A stretch of 64,000 nucleotides of DNA from Methyloversatilis sp. RAC08 (GTDB lineage: Bacteria > Pseudomonadota > Gammaproteobacteria > Burkholderiales > Rhodocyclaceae), in the NCBI RefSeq assembly GCF_001713355.1, contig NZ_CP016448.1:1178001-1242000 (forward strand), read 5' to 3'. Below are positions 27,046 to 36,095 of this stretch, in pieces; the stretch's first letter is position 1, and every line of letters begins with the position of its first letter. Position numbers and translations under genes: made by a program. A model generated the notes under the pieces. It was not told where the DNA came from and made no database searches. It saw nothing but the letters and a program-made list of their open reading frames with translations.

Positions 27046-28175
27046 GCGCCTCCGGCGCGACCGAACAGTCCGAAACGGGTCAGCTCGGAAACTGTCTGTT
27101 GATAACGATCTTCGGACGCCTGCGTACGCGCCCAGGTCTCGAATTCGGCCATGCCGGCATCGAGTGTGCAGGCCGGCTCATAGCCGAGCTGCGCGCGCGA
27201 GATGCTCAGATCTGCGACGCAACCGAAGATGTCGCCCACCCGGAACTCGCCCTTGTCTTCCATCGACACCGGCTTTCCGGCGGCGCGGGCGAGCGCGTTC
27301 GCGATGTCTGCGATGGTGCTGGAAACCCCCGCACCCACATTGAAGACGGCGCCGGGCGCCACGTCCTGCGTGAGCGACAGCAGGTTGGCAGCCACCACAT
27401 CCGATACATGCACGAAGTCGCGCACTGGCAGGCCACCTTCGTAGACCGAGATCGGCTGACCGGCACAGATGCGCGAGTAAAAGATCGACACCACGCCGGT
27501 GTACGGATTGCGCAGGGACTGGCGTGAGCCGAACACATTGAAGTAACGCAGGATGGTGGCCGGTATACCGAAGGTCGATGCGGCGTACCGCACATAATCT
27601 TCCTGCTGCTTCTTGGTGATCGCGTAGACCGAAAACGGCTCTGACAGCTTGTTTTCGGGCGTCGGAATTACTTCGAGGTCAGCCCCGCACACCGGACAGG
27701 GCATGGCGAACCGGCCCGCCTGCAGACGCTCCCGGGCACGGGCGCCAGGAAACTGCACGCCATGTTCGGCGCACCGGTAGGCGCCCTCGCCGTAGATGGC
27801 CCGCGACGATGACAGCAGGAAGCGCTTGAGCTTGTGTCCGCCCTTCACGATGCCCTCGATCAGGGTCGTCGTGCCGAGGCAATTCACGCGCACATAGTGG
27901 GCCATGTCGTACATGCTCTGCCCGACGCCGGTCAGCGACGCGAAGTGAAACACGGCATCCACGCCTTCCAGTGCGCGTGCGACATCGGCTGCATCACACA
28001 CGTCTCCGACCATCAACTCGACTTCAGGCGCGAGGTAGACCGGTCGTTGTCGGTCCTCTCCGTGTATCTGCGGATCCAGGATGTCGAGCGCACGCACGCT
28101 GTGACCGCATGCGAGAAGCGCATCGGCGGTATGCGAGCCGATGAAACCCGCGCCACCCGTAATCAGTACTCGCAT
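27042..28175 (-). CDS. NAD-dependent NDP-sugar epimerase/dehydratase with Cys-rich insertion
   Basis: 377 residues, extended SDR fold. The NAD site is ITGGAGFIGSH (6-15) and the catalytic pair is Tyr184 and Lys188 in YAITKKQ, with Ser123/124 before it. Between the catalytic Ser and Tyr lies an insertion of about 45 residues with Cys135, His138, Cys160 and Cys163 (CAEH and CPVC), which could bind zinc. I recall this insertion in enzymes annotated as dTDP-L-rhamnose 4-epimerase, but that is a weak basis. The gene starts 19 bases after the outer-membrane barrel gene and overlaps the glycosyltransferase gene. Confidence 0.82.
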   Translation of the reverse strand: MRVLITGGAGFIGSHTADALLACGHSVRALDILDPQIHGEDRQRPVYLAPEVELMVGDVCDAADVARALEGVDAVFHFASLTGVGQSMYDMAHYVRVNCLGTTTLIEGIVKGGHKLKRFLLSSSRAIYGEGAYRCAEHGVQFPGARARERLQAGRFAMPCPVCGADLEVIPTPENKLSEPFSVYAITKKQQEDYVRYAASTFGIPATILRYFNVFGSRQSLRNPYTGVVSIFYSRICAGQPISVYEGGLPVRDFVHVSDVVAANLLSLTQDVAPGAVFNVGAGVSSTIADIANALARAAGKPVSMEDKGEFRVGDIFGCVADLSISRAQLGYEPACTLDAGMAEFETWARTQASEDRYQQTVSELTRFGLFGRAGGA

Positions 28176-28194
28176 TGACGACCCCGCTTTCGGC

Positions 28195-29595
28195 TCAGAA
28201 TGAGTAGCGCATTTCGCCGTAGTAGCGATCCGATTCTCCGTAACGACCGAAGAAACCGTTCGAGTTGCCGCCGAACAGGTCGGCGCCGAACATGGCACGC
28301 AGATTCGACTGCACGCGCCAGATGACCTTCGGCCGGAACATGTAGTCGTTGCGCACCAATGACTGCACCCACAGCACCTCGCCTTCCACGCGTTCGCCGA
28401 ACTTGTGGTGATACAGCAGCGACATGCCGTTCTCGCGCTTGGACGCCAGCAGTTCCGGTGGGCGATCGTTGTGATATCGCTCGAAGTACTGGACGTTGAA
28501 ACGTGCTTCGTTCTCGAGCGGGAAGTCGAGGCCGACCGCGTAGTCGACCATGTTCTGCTTGACGAGACCGTCCGCGCCGGGCAGCGACGTCGGCACGCGA
28601 CGGTCCAGCGTCAGCACGCCTTCTGCACGCAGCAGTACGCGGCCGAAATCCTTGCTCAGCGTCGAGCCGTACTGATGTATCCAGTCATGTTCCGGCGTAT
28701 AGACCGCGGTCGGACCGACGATCTGGCGGGCAAAGGTCGGATTGACGTCGAGGCTGCGGTAATAGAAGGCCGAAAGGTCCCAGCCCTTGACCAGCGTGCT
28801 GACGCGCAAGCCGTAATTGGAATTGCTCAGCTTGCGATCCGGTCGCACCTGATCGTTGTAGACCGCCGTCAGCCCGGAGATCTCAGGCTGGACAGGGTAG
28901 TAGTCGCCGCCGAAACGCCCGATGTTGTCGACGCTGACATAGGGTATCCACACGATTTCGGCGTGCACGTTGCCCATGAAATACTCGGCGCGCGCGGCCC
29001 ACTGTGGAATGCGCAACTGGTCGAATTCCGGGTTGAAGAACTCGCGGGTGTCCTTGGCGGATACGACGTCGGCGAAGAACAGACCGACCATTTCCCCCCA
29101 CACGATGTGCTGGCGGCCGAGCCGAAGCTCCATGTTGCCGAGCGGCACGTCGACGAACACTTCGCGCCACTGGAACTCGCTGCGCTTGTCGTCGCGCACG
29201 TTCGCGTTATAGAAGTCGTCTTCCCAGCCATAGGCGAAGTCGTAATCGACGCGCCCGAAAGCCTTCCACTTGATGCCCTGTCCGAAGCTGCCGCTACGCC
29301 CCAGTTCATTGCGCCAGCGTGCCTTCGACCAGTGACTTTCGCCGGCGACCGTGCGAGCCAGCTCAAACTGCGTGAAACCCTTCCAGCCGGAGGTCGCGGG
29401 CGCCGACGCTTCGCCCAGATCAGGCAATGCATTGCCGGCTTCCGACTTCGCCGGCGTGTCTGCAGCCGGCGCGTCGAGGAACAGGTCATCCAGCGGATCT
29501 GCGGCGTGCGCCGGCGCAAATGCAGCAAGCAGCGCGACAGCCAGCAACGATAGGACCGCGTTCCGCTTCATCGGGGACTTGACTCGGGACATCAT
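28195..29595 (-). CDS. Outer-membrane beta-barrel protein (DUF1302-like)
   Basis: 466 residues. Signal peptide (AVLSLLAVALLAAFAPAHA) followed by a short acidic linker and a barrel with RLGRQHIVWGEMVGLFFADV, FNPEFDQLRIPQW and a C-terminal GEMRYSF ending in Phe, as required for BAM-dependent insertion. The layout resembles DUF1302-type porin-like proteins, which often sit beside transport systems for lipids or hydrophobic compounds. The ATG overlaps the ABC ATPase stop, so it should belong to the same export system. The family name is tentative; the outer-membrane location is firm. Confidence 0.75.
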   Translation of the reverse strand: MMSRVKSPMKRNAVLSLLAVALLAAFAPAHAADPLDDLFLDAPAADTPAKSEAGNALPDLGEASAPATSGWKGFTQFELARTVAGESHWSKARWRNELGRSGSFGQGIKWKAFGRVDYDFAYGWEDDFYNANVRDDKRSEFQWREVFVDVPLGNMELRLGRQHIVWGEMVGLFFADVVSAKDTREFFNPEFDQLRIPQWAARAEYFMGNVHAEIVWIPYVSVDNIGRFGGDYYPVQPEISGLTAVYNDQVRPDRKLSNSNYGLRVSTLVKGWDLSAFYYRSLDVNPTFARQIVGPTAVYTPEHDWIHQYGSTLSKDFGRVLLRAEGVLTLDRRVPTSLPGADGLVKQNMVDYAVGLDFPLENEARFNVQYFERYHNDRPPELLASKRENGMSLLYHHKFGERVEGEVLWVQSLVRNDYMFRPKVIWRVQSNLRAMFGADLFGGNSNGFFGRYGESDRYYGEMRYSF

Positions 29596-30344
29596 CACGC
29601 CGCCTTGTTGGCAGCCGGCTTCGGCGGCTTCACATAAGACCACTCACCCGGCGATTTCTGTACGCCCAGTGCGGTCAATTCGCCGTCCTCGATGCGAACC
29701 AGACGGTCGGCCATCGACATGACGCGCTTGTCGTGCGTGGAAAAAATGAAGGTTGTCTTCAAGGTACGGTTGATCTCACGCATCAATTCAAGAATGGCGT
29801 CACCCGTCTTGCGATCAAGGTTCGCGGTGGGTTCGTCTGCCAGCACGATGGTGGGCTGCACGGCCAGCGCACGGGCGATCGCCACGCGCTGGCGCTGGCC
29901 GCCGGACAGTTCGTTCGGCCGATTATTCATTTTTTTGCCCAGTCCGACCACGTCCAGAAAATAGCGGACGCGACGGTCACGTTCTTCCTTGCCGACTTCC
30001 GGCAGCTGAAGCAGCGGATACTCGACGTTTTCGTAGGCGGTCAGAACCGGCAGCAGATTGAAGGTCTGAAAGATGAAACCGATGGTGCGTGCGCGCAGAC
30101 CGGCCAGCTGATCCGGCGTCTGCCCGGACACATCCTGACCGTTTATCAGTATCTGCCCGCTGGTCGGTGTATCGATGCAACCGATCAGATTGAGCAGGGT
30201 CGACTTGCCGCTGCCGGACGGGCCGGCGATGGCGATGAAGACGCCGTCCTCAATATCGAGCGTGATATTCTTCAAAGCGGTCACCAGCTGGCCGCCCAGC
30301 ATGTAACTGCGGCTCACGTTCCGGATCTGGACGACGTTATTCAT
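29595..30344 (-). CDS. ABC transporter ATP-binding protein (LolD/MacB type)
   Basis: 249 residues. Walker A is IAGPSGSGKSTLLNLIG, the signature is NELSGGQRQRVAIARAL, Walker B is TIVLADEPTANLD and the switch His is in FSTHDKRVM. The LolD/MacB group normally pairs with FtsX-type permeases, and the only two in the window are at 19981-22428, 7 kb away and without an ATPase. It is divergent from the LolA-like gene with 54 bases between the starts, and coupled to the downstream barrel gene. Confidence 0.92.
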   Translation of the reverse strand: MNNVVQIRNVSRSYMLGGQLVTALKNITLDIEDGVFIAIAGPSGSGKSTLLNLIGCIDTPTSGQILINGQDVSGQTPDQLAGLRARTIGFIFQTFNLLPVLTAYENVEYPLLQLPEVGKEERDRRVRYFLDVVGLGKKMNNRPNELSGGQRQRVAIARALAVQPTIVLADEPTANLDRKTGDAILELMREINRTLKTTFIFSTHDKRVMSMADRLVRIEDGELTALGVQKSPGEWSYVKPPKPAANKAA

Positions 30345-30398
30345 CAATACGCCCGGCTAGAGTTGAGGGCGAAACGCCCGCCACTGGAGACATCACGA

Positions 30399-31220
30399 AT
30401 GGCATTGCTTTCCTGCATCCGTCCGGCTGCACGGCCGACATGCTTCCTGCACCCTGCAGCCGTCCCGAATCGCCTGGCATCGCTTGCGCGCGCCGTACTC
30501 GCTTCTGTCGCACTCGGTTCGGCATTTCTTGTTGCCCAGCCTGCCTTTGCTCAGGATGCCGCGAGTATAGTGGAAAAGGCCGACTCGATCCGCTTCCCGC
30601 GTGAGGCCTTCCAGGTCGAAGTCAGCATCACGTCGAACAGCGCGAGCGGTGAAGAATTCCGCAAGTTCAGGATTCTGTCCAAGGGCAGCAGCAACACGAT
30701 CATCCAGACCATCGAACCGGCGTCCGAGCGCGGACAGATACTGCTGATGAAGGAACGCGACCTGTGGGCATTCCTTCCGACCGTGTCGCAGCCCGTACGC
30801 CTGTCCCTCGCCCAGCGGCTGACCGGTCAGGTTGCCAACGGTGACTTGGCGCGTGCCAATTTTTCCGGTGACTACACGCCCAGACTGATCGGCGTCGAGA
30901 AGATCGACGGCGTCGATCACCACGCACTGGAGCTCACGGCAGTGGATCGCTCGGTGACCTACGCCCGCGTTCTGTACTGGGTCCGTGCGAACAATGGCGC
31001 GCCGCACAAGGCTGAATTCTATTCAGTCTCCGGAAAGCTGCTGAAAACCTGTATTTACGACGAGTACAAGACCTTGGGCGGAAAATTGCGTCCGACGCGA
31101 CTGGTCATGCAGGATGCCCTCAGGGAAGGCGATCAATCTGTGCTTGAATACAGTGCATTGCAGTTGCGCGAACTCCCGGACAAGATATTCACAAAGGAAT
31201 ATCTGAAGAAGGTGGAGTAG
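30399..31220 (+). CDS. Outer membrane lipoprotein-sorting protein (LolA-like)
   Basis: 273 residues. A signal sequence with a long n-region ends at AFAQ (about residue 50), followed by a LolA/LolB-type half-barrel: FRKFRILSKGSSNTIIQTIE, RGQILLMKERDLWAFLPTVS and YARVLYWVRANNGAPHKAEF. These match the LolA_like domain (PF17131) found with FtsX-type ABC exporters and RND pumps. The predicted role is a periplasmic shuttle that takes a hydrophobic ligand from the permease pair to the barrel protein. GGAG lies ten bases before the ATG. The exosortase-linked acyltransferase is next, 60 bases on. Confidence 0.85.
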   Translation: MALLSCIRPAARPTCFLHPAAVPNRLASLARAVLASVALGSAFLVAQPAFAQDAASIVEKADSIRFPREAFQVEVSITSNSASGEEFRKFRILSKGSSNTIIQTIEPASERGQILLMKERDLWAFLPTVSQPVRLSLAQRLTGQVANGDLARANFSGDYTPRLIGVEKIDGVDHHALELTAVDRSVTYARVLYWVRANNGAPHKAEFYSVSGKLLKTCIYDEYKTLGGKLRPTRLVMQDALREGDQSVLEYSALQLRELPDKIFTKEYLKKVE

Positions 31221-31280
31221 CCGCATACTGCCGTCACGTCGCGGAACGCATCCAGCGTCGTCTTTCGTGGTCAGATCATC

Positions 31281-32030
31281 ATGTTTCTGCTCGAAGTCGG
31301 AAACCTAAAAGAGAATTTCGCGAAGTATTTTTCGGTGGAAGCGGCCGTCACCGAGGAACTCAAGCACGAGGTGTTTCGCGTCAGGCACGCGGTGTATTGC
31401 GAAGAGCTCGGCTACGAAAACACCAATCCCGACCACCAGGAAACCGACAGCTACGATGCGCGTTCGCTGCACATTGCGTTGCGCGCTCAGGCACACGGCC
31501 GCATCGTCGGCTGTGTCCGGCTGGTCCAGTGCGATCCCGATACGCCGGAAAAGCTGCTGCCATTCGAGAAGCTCTGCACCGACGCCATAGACCGGTCGAT
31601 CATCGATCCGGCGCAGGTGGATCGACGTGCCATAGTCGAAATTTCGCGCCTGGCGGTGTTGTCCGACTACCGCAAGCGGAAGGGCGACAGCGGCAGCCCG
31701 ATGGCGATTTCCGAAGAAGACATGGGCACGCGCGATCAGCCGCGTTTCCCCTACATACCGGTGGGTCTGTATCTGGGCCTGCTCGTAGCCGCGGAACTGC
31801 ACGGCATAGAACACCTGTTCACGCTCACCGAAGCGCGGCTGGCACGGCACCTGTCCGCGCTGGGCTTCCGCATCCATCTGATCGGCCGGGCGATCGAACA
31901 TCGCGGCAAGCGCGTGCCTTCGGTCATCTACCGCACCGAGCTGATGGCACACCTGCCGCCCTTCATGCAGCCGCTGTACGACCAGATGAAACAGGACATG
32001 TCGCGCCAGTACGCGTGCGAGCCGGCCTGA
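31281..32030 (+). CDS. PEP-CTERM/exosortase-associated acyltransferase (N-acyl amino acid synthase-like)
   Basis: 249 residues with a GNAT fold related to LuxI and FeeM. ELKHEVFRVRHAVYCEELGY near the N-terminus, IVEISRLAVLSDYRKRKGD and the YIPVGLYLGLLVAAELHGIEH segment match the TIGR03694 family. Relatives in exosortase-bearing bacteria have been shown to make long-chain N-acyl amino acids from acyl-ACP. It follows the LolA-like gene on the same strand, which suggests that its product is the cargo of the ABC/LolA/barrel system encoded around it. The ribosome site is weak. Confidence 0.85.
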   Translation: MFLLEVGNLKENFAKYFSVEAAVTEELKHEVFRVRHAVYCEELGYENTNPDHQETDSYDARSLHIALRAQAHGRIVGCVRLVQCDPDTPEKLLPFEKLCTDAIDRSIIDPAQVDRRAIVEISRLAVLSDYRKRKGDSGSPMAISEEDMGTRDQPRFPYIPVGLYLGLLVAAELHGIEHLFTLTEARLARHLSALGFRIHLIGRAIEHRGKRVPSVIYRTELMAHLPPFMQPLYDQMKQDMSRQYACEPA

Positions 32031-32061
32031 ATTCGGCAGCCCTCAATCGGCGGCGAGCCTG

Positions 32062-32673
32062 CTACTGCCTGATCGCCTCCAGCTCGAAGGTCAGTGCCAC
32101 TTCATCGCCGACCAGCCCCTTTTCCACGCCGTAGGTCATGCCCCATTCGCTTCGCCGTATCGCCGTGCGCGCCGAAATGCCCAGCGTGTGCTTCTTGTGG
32201 CCGAACGGATAACTGGCGGCCTTGTTCAGCGTCACGTCCAGCGTGACCGGCCGGGTCTGGCCGAGCAGCGTGAGCTTTCCGGCCAGCTTGCCGGCGGTCG
32301 GGCCGGTCGTCTCGTAGCCCGTCGCTTCGAACACGATGTCCGGATGCTGCTTGGCATCCAGAAAATCGTTCTCGCGAATGTGGTTGTCGCGCGCCTTGTG
32401 ATTGCTGAACACGCTGTCGGCCGACACCACCACGCGGCCCGAGCTCAGCTTGCGGGTCTGTTCGTCATAGACGAAGCTGCCCTTGCCCTTCAGGAACATA
32501 CCGAGGATGTCGGCGTAGCCGATGTGCGCAACCCCGAAGCCGATCGAGAAGTGATCGGGATCGATGTCATAGGTCCGCGGTTCGGCCTGTGCCGTAGTGC
32601 CGAATGTGCCGCAGGCCAGCGCGACGAGCAGCGGGCGATACAGATGCTGCAGCAGCGGATGCGTCGTTTTCAT
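32062..32673 (-). CDS. YceI family periplasmic protein
   Basis: 203 residues. Signal peptide ending TTAQA, then the lipocalin-like YceI barrel: TYDIDPDHFSIGFGVAHIGY, VVVSADSVFSNHKARDNHIR and LTLLGQTRPVTLDVTLN. YceI proteins bind polyisoprenoids such as octaprenyl compounds in the periplasm. The ATG overlaps the stop of the CDP-alcohol phosphatidyltransferase gene, so the two are coupled; a role in handling the lipid made or used by that enzyme is possible but unproven. Confidence 0.88.
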   Translation of the reverse strand: MKTTHPLLQHLYRPLLVALACGTFGTTAQAEPRTYDIDPDHFSIGFGVAHIGYADILGMFLKGKGSFVYDEQTRKLSSGRVVVSADSVFSNHKARDNHIRENDFLDAKQHPDIVFEATGYETTGPTAGKLAGKLTLLGQTRPVTLDVTLNKAASYPFGHKKHTLGISARTAIRRSEWGMTYGVEKGLVGDEVALTFELEAIRQ

Positions 32674-33494
32674 GGGAAGCCCTCCCGGTTGGCGTCGGAA
32701 ATCCGACGAAAATCAGTGTGCATCCGCCGGCGGTACAGCCAGCGGATGTCGATGAAGAACGATGCCGCGAGCGCCAGCAGCGCGAACCCCAGCAGTGCGG
32801 CGGTGCTGCGCGCATCGACCACCGGCAGCAGGCACACCAGCAGGCAGGCCACCTGCGCGACGCACACTGCCTTGCGCCGCAGGCTGTCCGGCAGCGGCTG
32901 GTCGAGCCAGCGCCAGACCGGCATCGCGGCGACGAACACGTAGCGCATCGCGCCGATCGCCAACACCCAGGGCCCGACCTTGCCGAGCAGCACCGGCGCC
33001 AGGCACAACACTGCGATCAGGAAGGCGTCGAGTTCCATGTCGAAGCGCGCACCGAAATCGCTGGCCGAATCGAAGCGGCGCGCGACCCAGCCATCGACCC
33101 CGTCGAGCAGCAACGCAGCGAGCGCCAGCACAGCGAATGGCGTCGCCTGCGCTGCCAGCGCATCCGGGCTCGACAGCGTGCCGGCCAGCAATGCCACCAG
33201 CAGCGCGCGAAACAGCGTCACGCGGTTCGCCGCGCCCAACGGCCGACGCCTGTCCGGCCAGTGGCGCAGCAGCAGCGTAGCCATCGCAATATATACAAAC
33301 ACAACGGCAAAGCCGACCCGCGGCGGCTGATCGAATGCATGCGTGAAGGTGGCTGCCAGAATGGCGAGCAACGCCCCGCCCGCCAGCAGATCCACCCACA
33401 TCGGCGGCACCGCGTTCCGCGGTCGCGCATCGTCCAGTCCTGCTGCCACGCCGATCTCCCAGAGTGCTGTCCCGAGGTCTGCAGAGTCGGACAT
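32670..33494 (-). CDS. CDP-alcohol phosphatidyltransferase family membrane protein
   Basis: 274 residues with about six membrane helices. The CDP-OH signature DG-x2-AR-x8-G-x3-D-x3-D is complete in LLLDGVDGWVARRFD followed by FGARFDMELD. Such enzymes swap CMP of a CDP-alcohol for another alcohol and make phospholipids or related lipids in the inner membrane. It is longer at the N-terminus than PgsA, with a hydrophilic leader of about 35 residues. I chose the third in-frame ATG because AAGG precedes it. It is divergent from the dehydrogenase gene of the next cluster, 101 bases away. Confidence 0.85.
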   Translation of the reverse strand: MSDSADLGTALWEIGVAAGLDDARPRNAVPPMWVDLLAGGALLAILAATFTHAFDQPPRVGFAVVFVYIAMATLLLRHWPDRRRPLGAANRVTLFRALLVALLAGTLSSPDALAAQATPFAVLALAALLLDGVDGWVARRFDSASDFGARFDMELDAFLIAVLCLAPVLLGKVGPWVLAIGAMRYVFVAAMPVWRWLDQPLPDSLRRKAVCVAQVACLLVCLLPVVDARSTAALLGFALLALAASFFIDIRWLYRRRMHTDFRRISDANREGFP

Positions 33495-33595
33495 CGTGCA
33501 ACCTTCAGTCATGGCGGCACGTCCATCGGACTGCATACTTCAACTCGCGTTTCGATACCCTGACGCACCGAATCGTTCGCTCACGATGAAAAACC

Positions 33596-34603
33596 ATGTC
33601 TACTGACACGCCCATCGACCAGACGTCTGCATTCTGGACCGTCGCGCCCGGCACCGGCGAACTGCGCACCGAAGTACTGCCGGCGCTGCGCGCCGGTGAG
33701 GTGCGCGTACGCGCGCTTTACAGCGGCATCAGCCGCGGCACCGAAAGCCTAGTGTTCCGCGGCGAAGTGCCGGCGAGCGAATACCAGCGCATGCGTGCAC
33801 CCTTCCAGCAGGGTGATTTCCCCGCTCCGGTGAAATACGGCTACATCAGCGTCGGCGTCGTCGAAGACGGCATGGACGATCAGGCTGCGGCGCTGCGCGG
33901 CCGCACCGTGTTCTGCCTGCATCCGCATCAGCAGCGCTATGTGGTGCCGGCCGACGCAGTCGTGCCGCTGCCCAACGGCCTGCCGGCTGCGCGCGCCGTG
34001 CTGGCCGCCAATATGGAAACCGCGATCAACGCGGTGTGGGACGCTGCGCCATCGGTCGGCGATCGCATTGCGGTGATCGGCGCCGGCGTGGTCGGCACGC
34101 TGGTCGCCTGGCTGTGTGCGCGCATCCCGGGCACGCAGGTCGAACTGTTCGACATCGACCCGGGCCGCGCCGCGCCGGCTGCCGCGCTCGGCCTCGTCTT
34201 GCGCACGCCGGATGCTGCGGCCACGGAATGTGATCTGGTCATCCACGCCAGCGGCAGCGCCGCCGGCCTGCGCAGCGCGCTGGCGATGGCCGGCTTCGAA
34301 GCCACCGTGATCGAAATGAGCTGGTTCGGCCAGCAGGCGGTCGCATTGCCGCTTGGCGAGGCCTTCCACGCGAAGCGCCTCACGCTGCGTTCCAGCCAGG
34401 TCGGTCATCTGCCGCCTGCGCGGCTGCCGCGCTGGTCTTATCGGCGGCGCATGGAACTCGCGCTGTCGCTGCTCGTCGACGACAGGCTCGATGTACTGAT
34501 CAGCGGTGAAAGCGATTTCGCCGATCTGCCCCACCTGATGCCCGCGCTGGCCTCCGATGGCGCCGGTGTGCTGTGCCACCGCATCCGTTACGCATCCGCC
34601 TGA
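33596..34603 (+). CDS. Medium-chain dehydrogenase (zinc-type alcohol dehydrogenase-like, probably zinc-free)
   Basis: 335 residues. The GroES-like N-terminal half ([20 protein letters not shown]) and the Rossmann half with [20 protein letters not shown] are clear. The position that holds the catalytic Cys in zinc enzymes reads SGISRGTES, as in BchC-type dehydrogenases, and no structural four-Cys zinc lobe is present. It opens a run of five plus-strand genes (dehydrogenase, PTPS-like, glycosyltransferase, methyltransferase, flippase-like) with short gaps or overlaps, and so probably oxidises or reduces an intermediate of the same pathway. The substrate is unknown. Confidence 0.75.
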   Translation: MSTDTPIDQTSAFWTVAPGTGELRTEVLPALRAGEVRVRALYSGISRGTESLVFRGEVPASEYQRMRAPFQQGDFPAPVKYGYISVGVVEDGMDDQAAALRGRTVFCLHPHQQRYVVPADAVVPLPNGLPAARAVLAANMETAINAVWDAAPSVGDRIAVIGAGVVGTLVAWLCARIPGTQVELFDIDPGRAAPAAALGLVLRTPDAAATECDLVIHASGSAAGLRSALAMAGFEATVIEMSWFGQQAVALPLGEAFHAKRLTLRSSQVGHLPPARLPRWSYRRRMELALSLLVDDRLDVLISGESDFADLPHLMPALASDGAGVLCHRIRYASA

Positions 34604-34638
34604 GTATTCATTCACGCATCCGTTACCAAGGAACTCCC

Positions 34639-35037
34639 ATGTACAGCCTTACCGTCCGCGACCACATCATGATTGCACACAGCTTCCAGGGCGAAATCTT
34701 CGGCCCGGCGCAGCGCATGCACGGCGCCACCTACCTGATCGATGTGTGCTTTCAGCGGGCCGAACTCGACGCCGACGGACTGGTGATCGACATCGGCCTC
34801 GCCAGTACCGTGCTGCACGAGGTGCTGGCCGACCTGAACTTCCGCAATCTCGACGAAGAGCCGGCCTTCAAGGGCCGCAACACAACGACCGAATTCATGG
34901 CGCGCGTGGTGTTCGACCGCATTGCGGCCGCCACGCGCGAGGGCCGGCTGGGCGACAGCGGTCGCGGGCTGGACCGACTGAAGGTGACGCTGCACGAATC
35001 GCATGTCGCCTGGGCCGGCTACGAAGCGGATCTGTGA
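34639..35037 (+). CDS. 6-pyruvoyl-tetrahydropterin synthase-fold protein, active site degenerate
   Basis: 132 residues with the tunnelling fold of PTPS/QueD. Aligned by eye to QueD, His14 (IAHSF) and His28 (MHGAT) of the zinc site remain but the second His of the HGH motif is Ala30; the catalytic Cys before it is replaced (GPAQRMHG), and the Asp-His pair of LDHxxLN is Asn67-Phe68 (LNFRNLDE). The substrate-anchoring Glu near the C-terminus ([11 protein letters not shown]) is kept. Canonical synthase activity is therefore unlikely. AAGGA precedes the ATG by seven bases. The stop overlaps the start of the glycosyltransferase (GTGA). It may bind a pterin or pyrimidine without the usual chemistry. 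Confidence 0.75.
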   Translation: MYSLTVRDHIMIAHSFQGEIFGPAQRMHGATYLIDVCFQRAELDADGLVIDIGLASTVLHEVLADLNFRNLDEEPAFKGRNTTTEFMARVVFDRIAAATREGRLGDSGRGLDRLKVTLHESHVAWAGYEADL

Positions 35038-36095
35038 CGCTGCATTTCATCGTCGCGGGCAACCCGGCGCAGCACACCGGCGGCTACCACTACGACGCGC
35101 GCATCGTGGCCGCGCTGCGCGCACGCGGCTGGACGGTCGAGGTGACCGGCCTGCCCGGCCGCTTCCCCGACGCCGACGACAGCGCGCGCCGCGCGCTGCA
35201 GCGCACGCTGGCCGCGCTGGCCGATGGCAGCGCCGTGGTGATCGACGGTCTGGCGCTGGGTGGTCTGCCTGAAGTTGCGGCCGCGCACGCGCAGCGGCTG
35301 CGGTTGATCGCGCTGATCCATCATCCGCTGGCCGACGAAACCGGTCTCAACGCCGACCGACGCAGCGCCCTGCTCCGCAGCGAATGCACAGCGCTGTCAC
35401 ACATGGCGGGCCTGATCGCCAGCAGTGCCTTCACCGCGCGCCGGCTGGTCCACCTTGGCGTCGAAGGCAAAGCGATCGCAGTGGTCGAACCCGGTGTCGA
35501 TGCCGCGCCACTGGCCGCTGCCGACCACGAACCGCCGCGCCTGCTGTGCGTCGCCACGGTGACTCCGCGCAAGGGCCACGATGTACTGGTGGCGGCGCTG
35601 GCATCGATCGCCGACCTCGACTGGACCTGCGACTGCATCGGCTCGACCACCCGCACGCCAGACCATGCGACGCGTGTCGCCGCGCAGATTTCCGGCACCG
35701 GCCTCGACTCGCGCATCCGCCTGCACGGCGAATGCAGCGATGCCGCACTGGGCGCCGCCTGGCGGGCGGCCGACCTGTTCGTGCTGCCATCGCATTACGA
35801 AGGCTACGGCATGGTGATCACCGAAGCGCTGGCGCATGGCCTGCCGGTGCTCACGACGACCGGCGGCGCGCTGGCCGACACCCTGCCGCCGGGTGCAGGT
35901 GTCGCCGTAGCACCGGGTGATGCGGCGGCGCTGGCGGCTGCGCTGCGTCACTTGATCAGCGACGCCCCGGCTCGTCACGCGCTGCGCGTCGGCGCACGCG
36001 CCGCGCGCGACGGCCTGCCGGACTGGACTGCCGCGGGTGACGCCTTCGCCAGCGCACTGCGGGATCTGCTCGCCGTGGAAAGGCACGCCGCATGA
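35034..36095 (+). CDS. GT4-type glycosyltransferase in the pterin-like cluster
   Basis: 353 residues, GT-B fold. The start is GTG in a GTGA overlap with the preceding gene; the protein opens [20 protein letters not shown]. The donor-site motif is [20 protein letters not shown] with the two Glu of GT4, then [16 protein letters not shown]. It should transfer a sugar from a nucleotide donor to a product of this cluster. Translational coupling on both sides (ATGA at 36092) makes a shared pathway very likely. Confidence 0.85.
   Translation: MTLHFIVAGNPAQHTGGYHYDARIVAALRARGWTVEVTGLPGRFPDADDSARRALQRTLAALADGSAVVIDGLALGGLPEVAAAHAQRLRLIALIHHPLADETGLNADRRSALLRSECTALSHMAGLIASSAFTARRLVHLGVEGKAIAVVEPGVDAAPLAAADHEPPRLLCVATVTPRKGHDVLVAALASIADLDWTCDCIGSTTRTPDHATRVAAQISGTGLDSRIRLHGECSDAALGAAWRAADLFVLPSHYEGYGMVITEALAHGLPVLTTTGGALADTLPPGAGVAVAPGDAAALAAALRHLISDAPARHALRVGARAARDGLPDWTAAGDAFASALRDLLAVERHAA

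Noticed and set aside
29733-30398. N-terminal extension of the LolA-like protein by about 220 codons
   Set aside because: The extension is antisense to the ABC ATPase gene with full Walker motifs; the signal peptide begins at the ATG at 30399.
34639-35037. Calling the PTPS-fold protein QueD (queuosine pathway)
   Set aside because: The catalytic Cys, the Asp-His dyad and one zinc His are missing, and no other queuosine gene is near.
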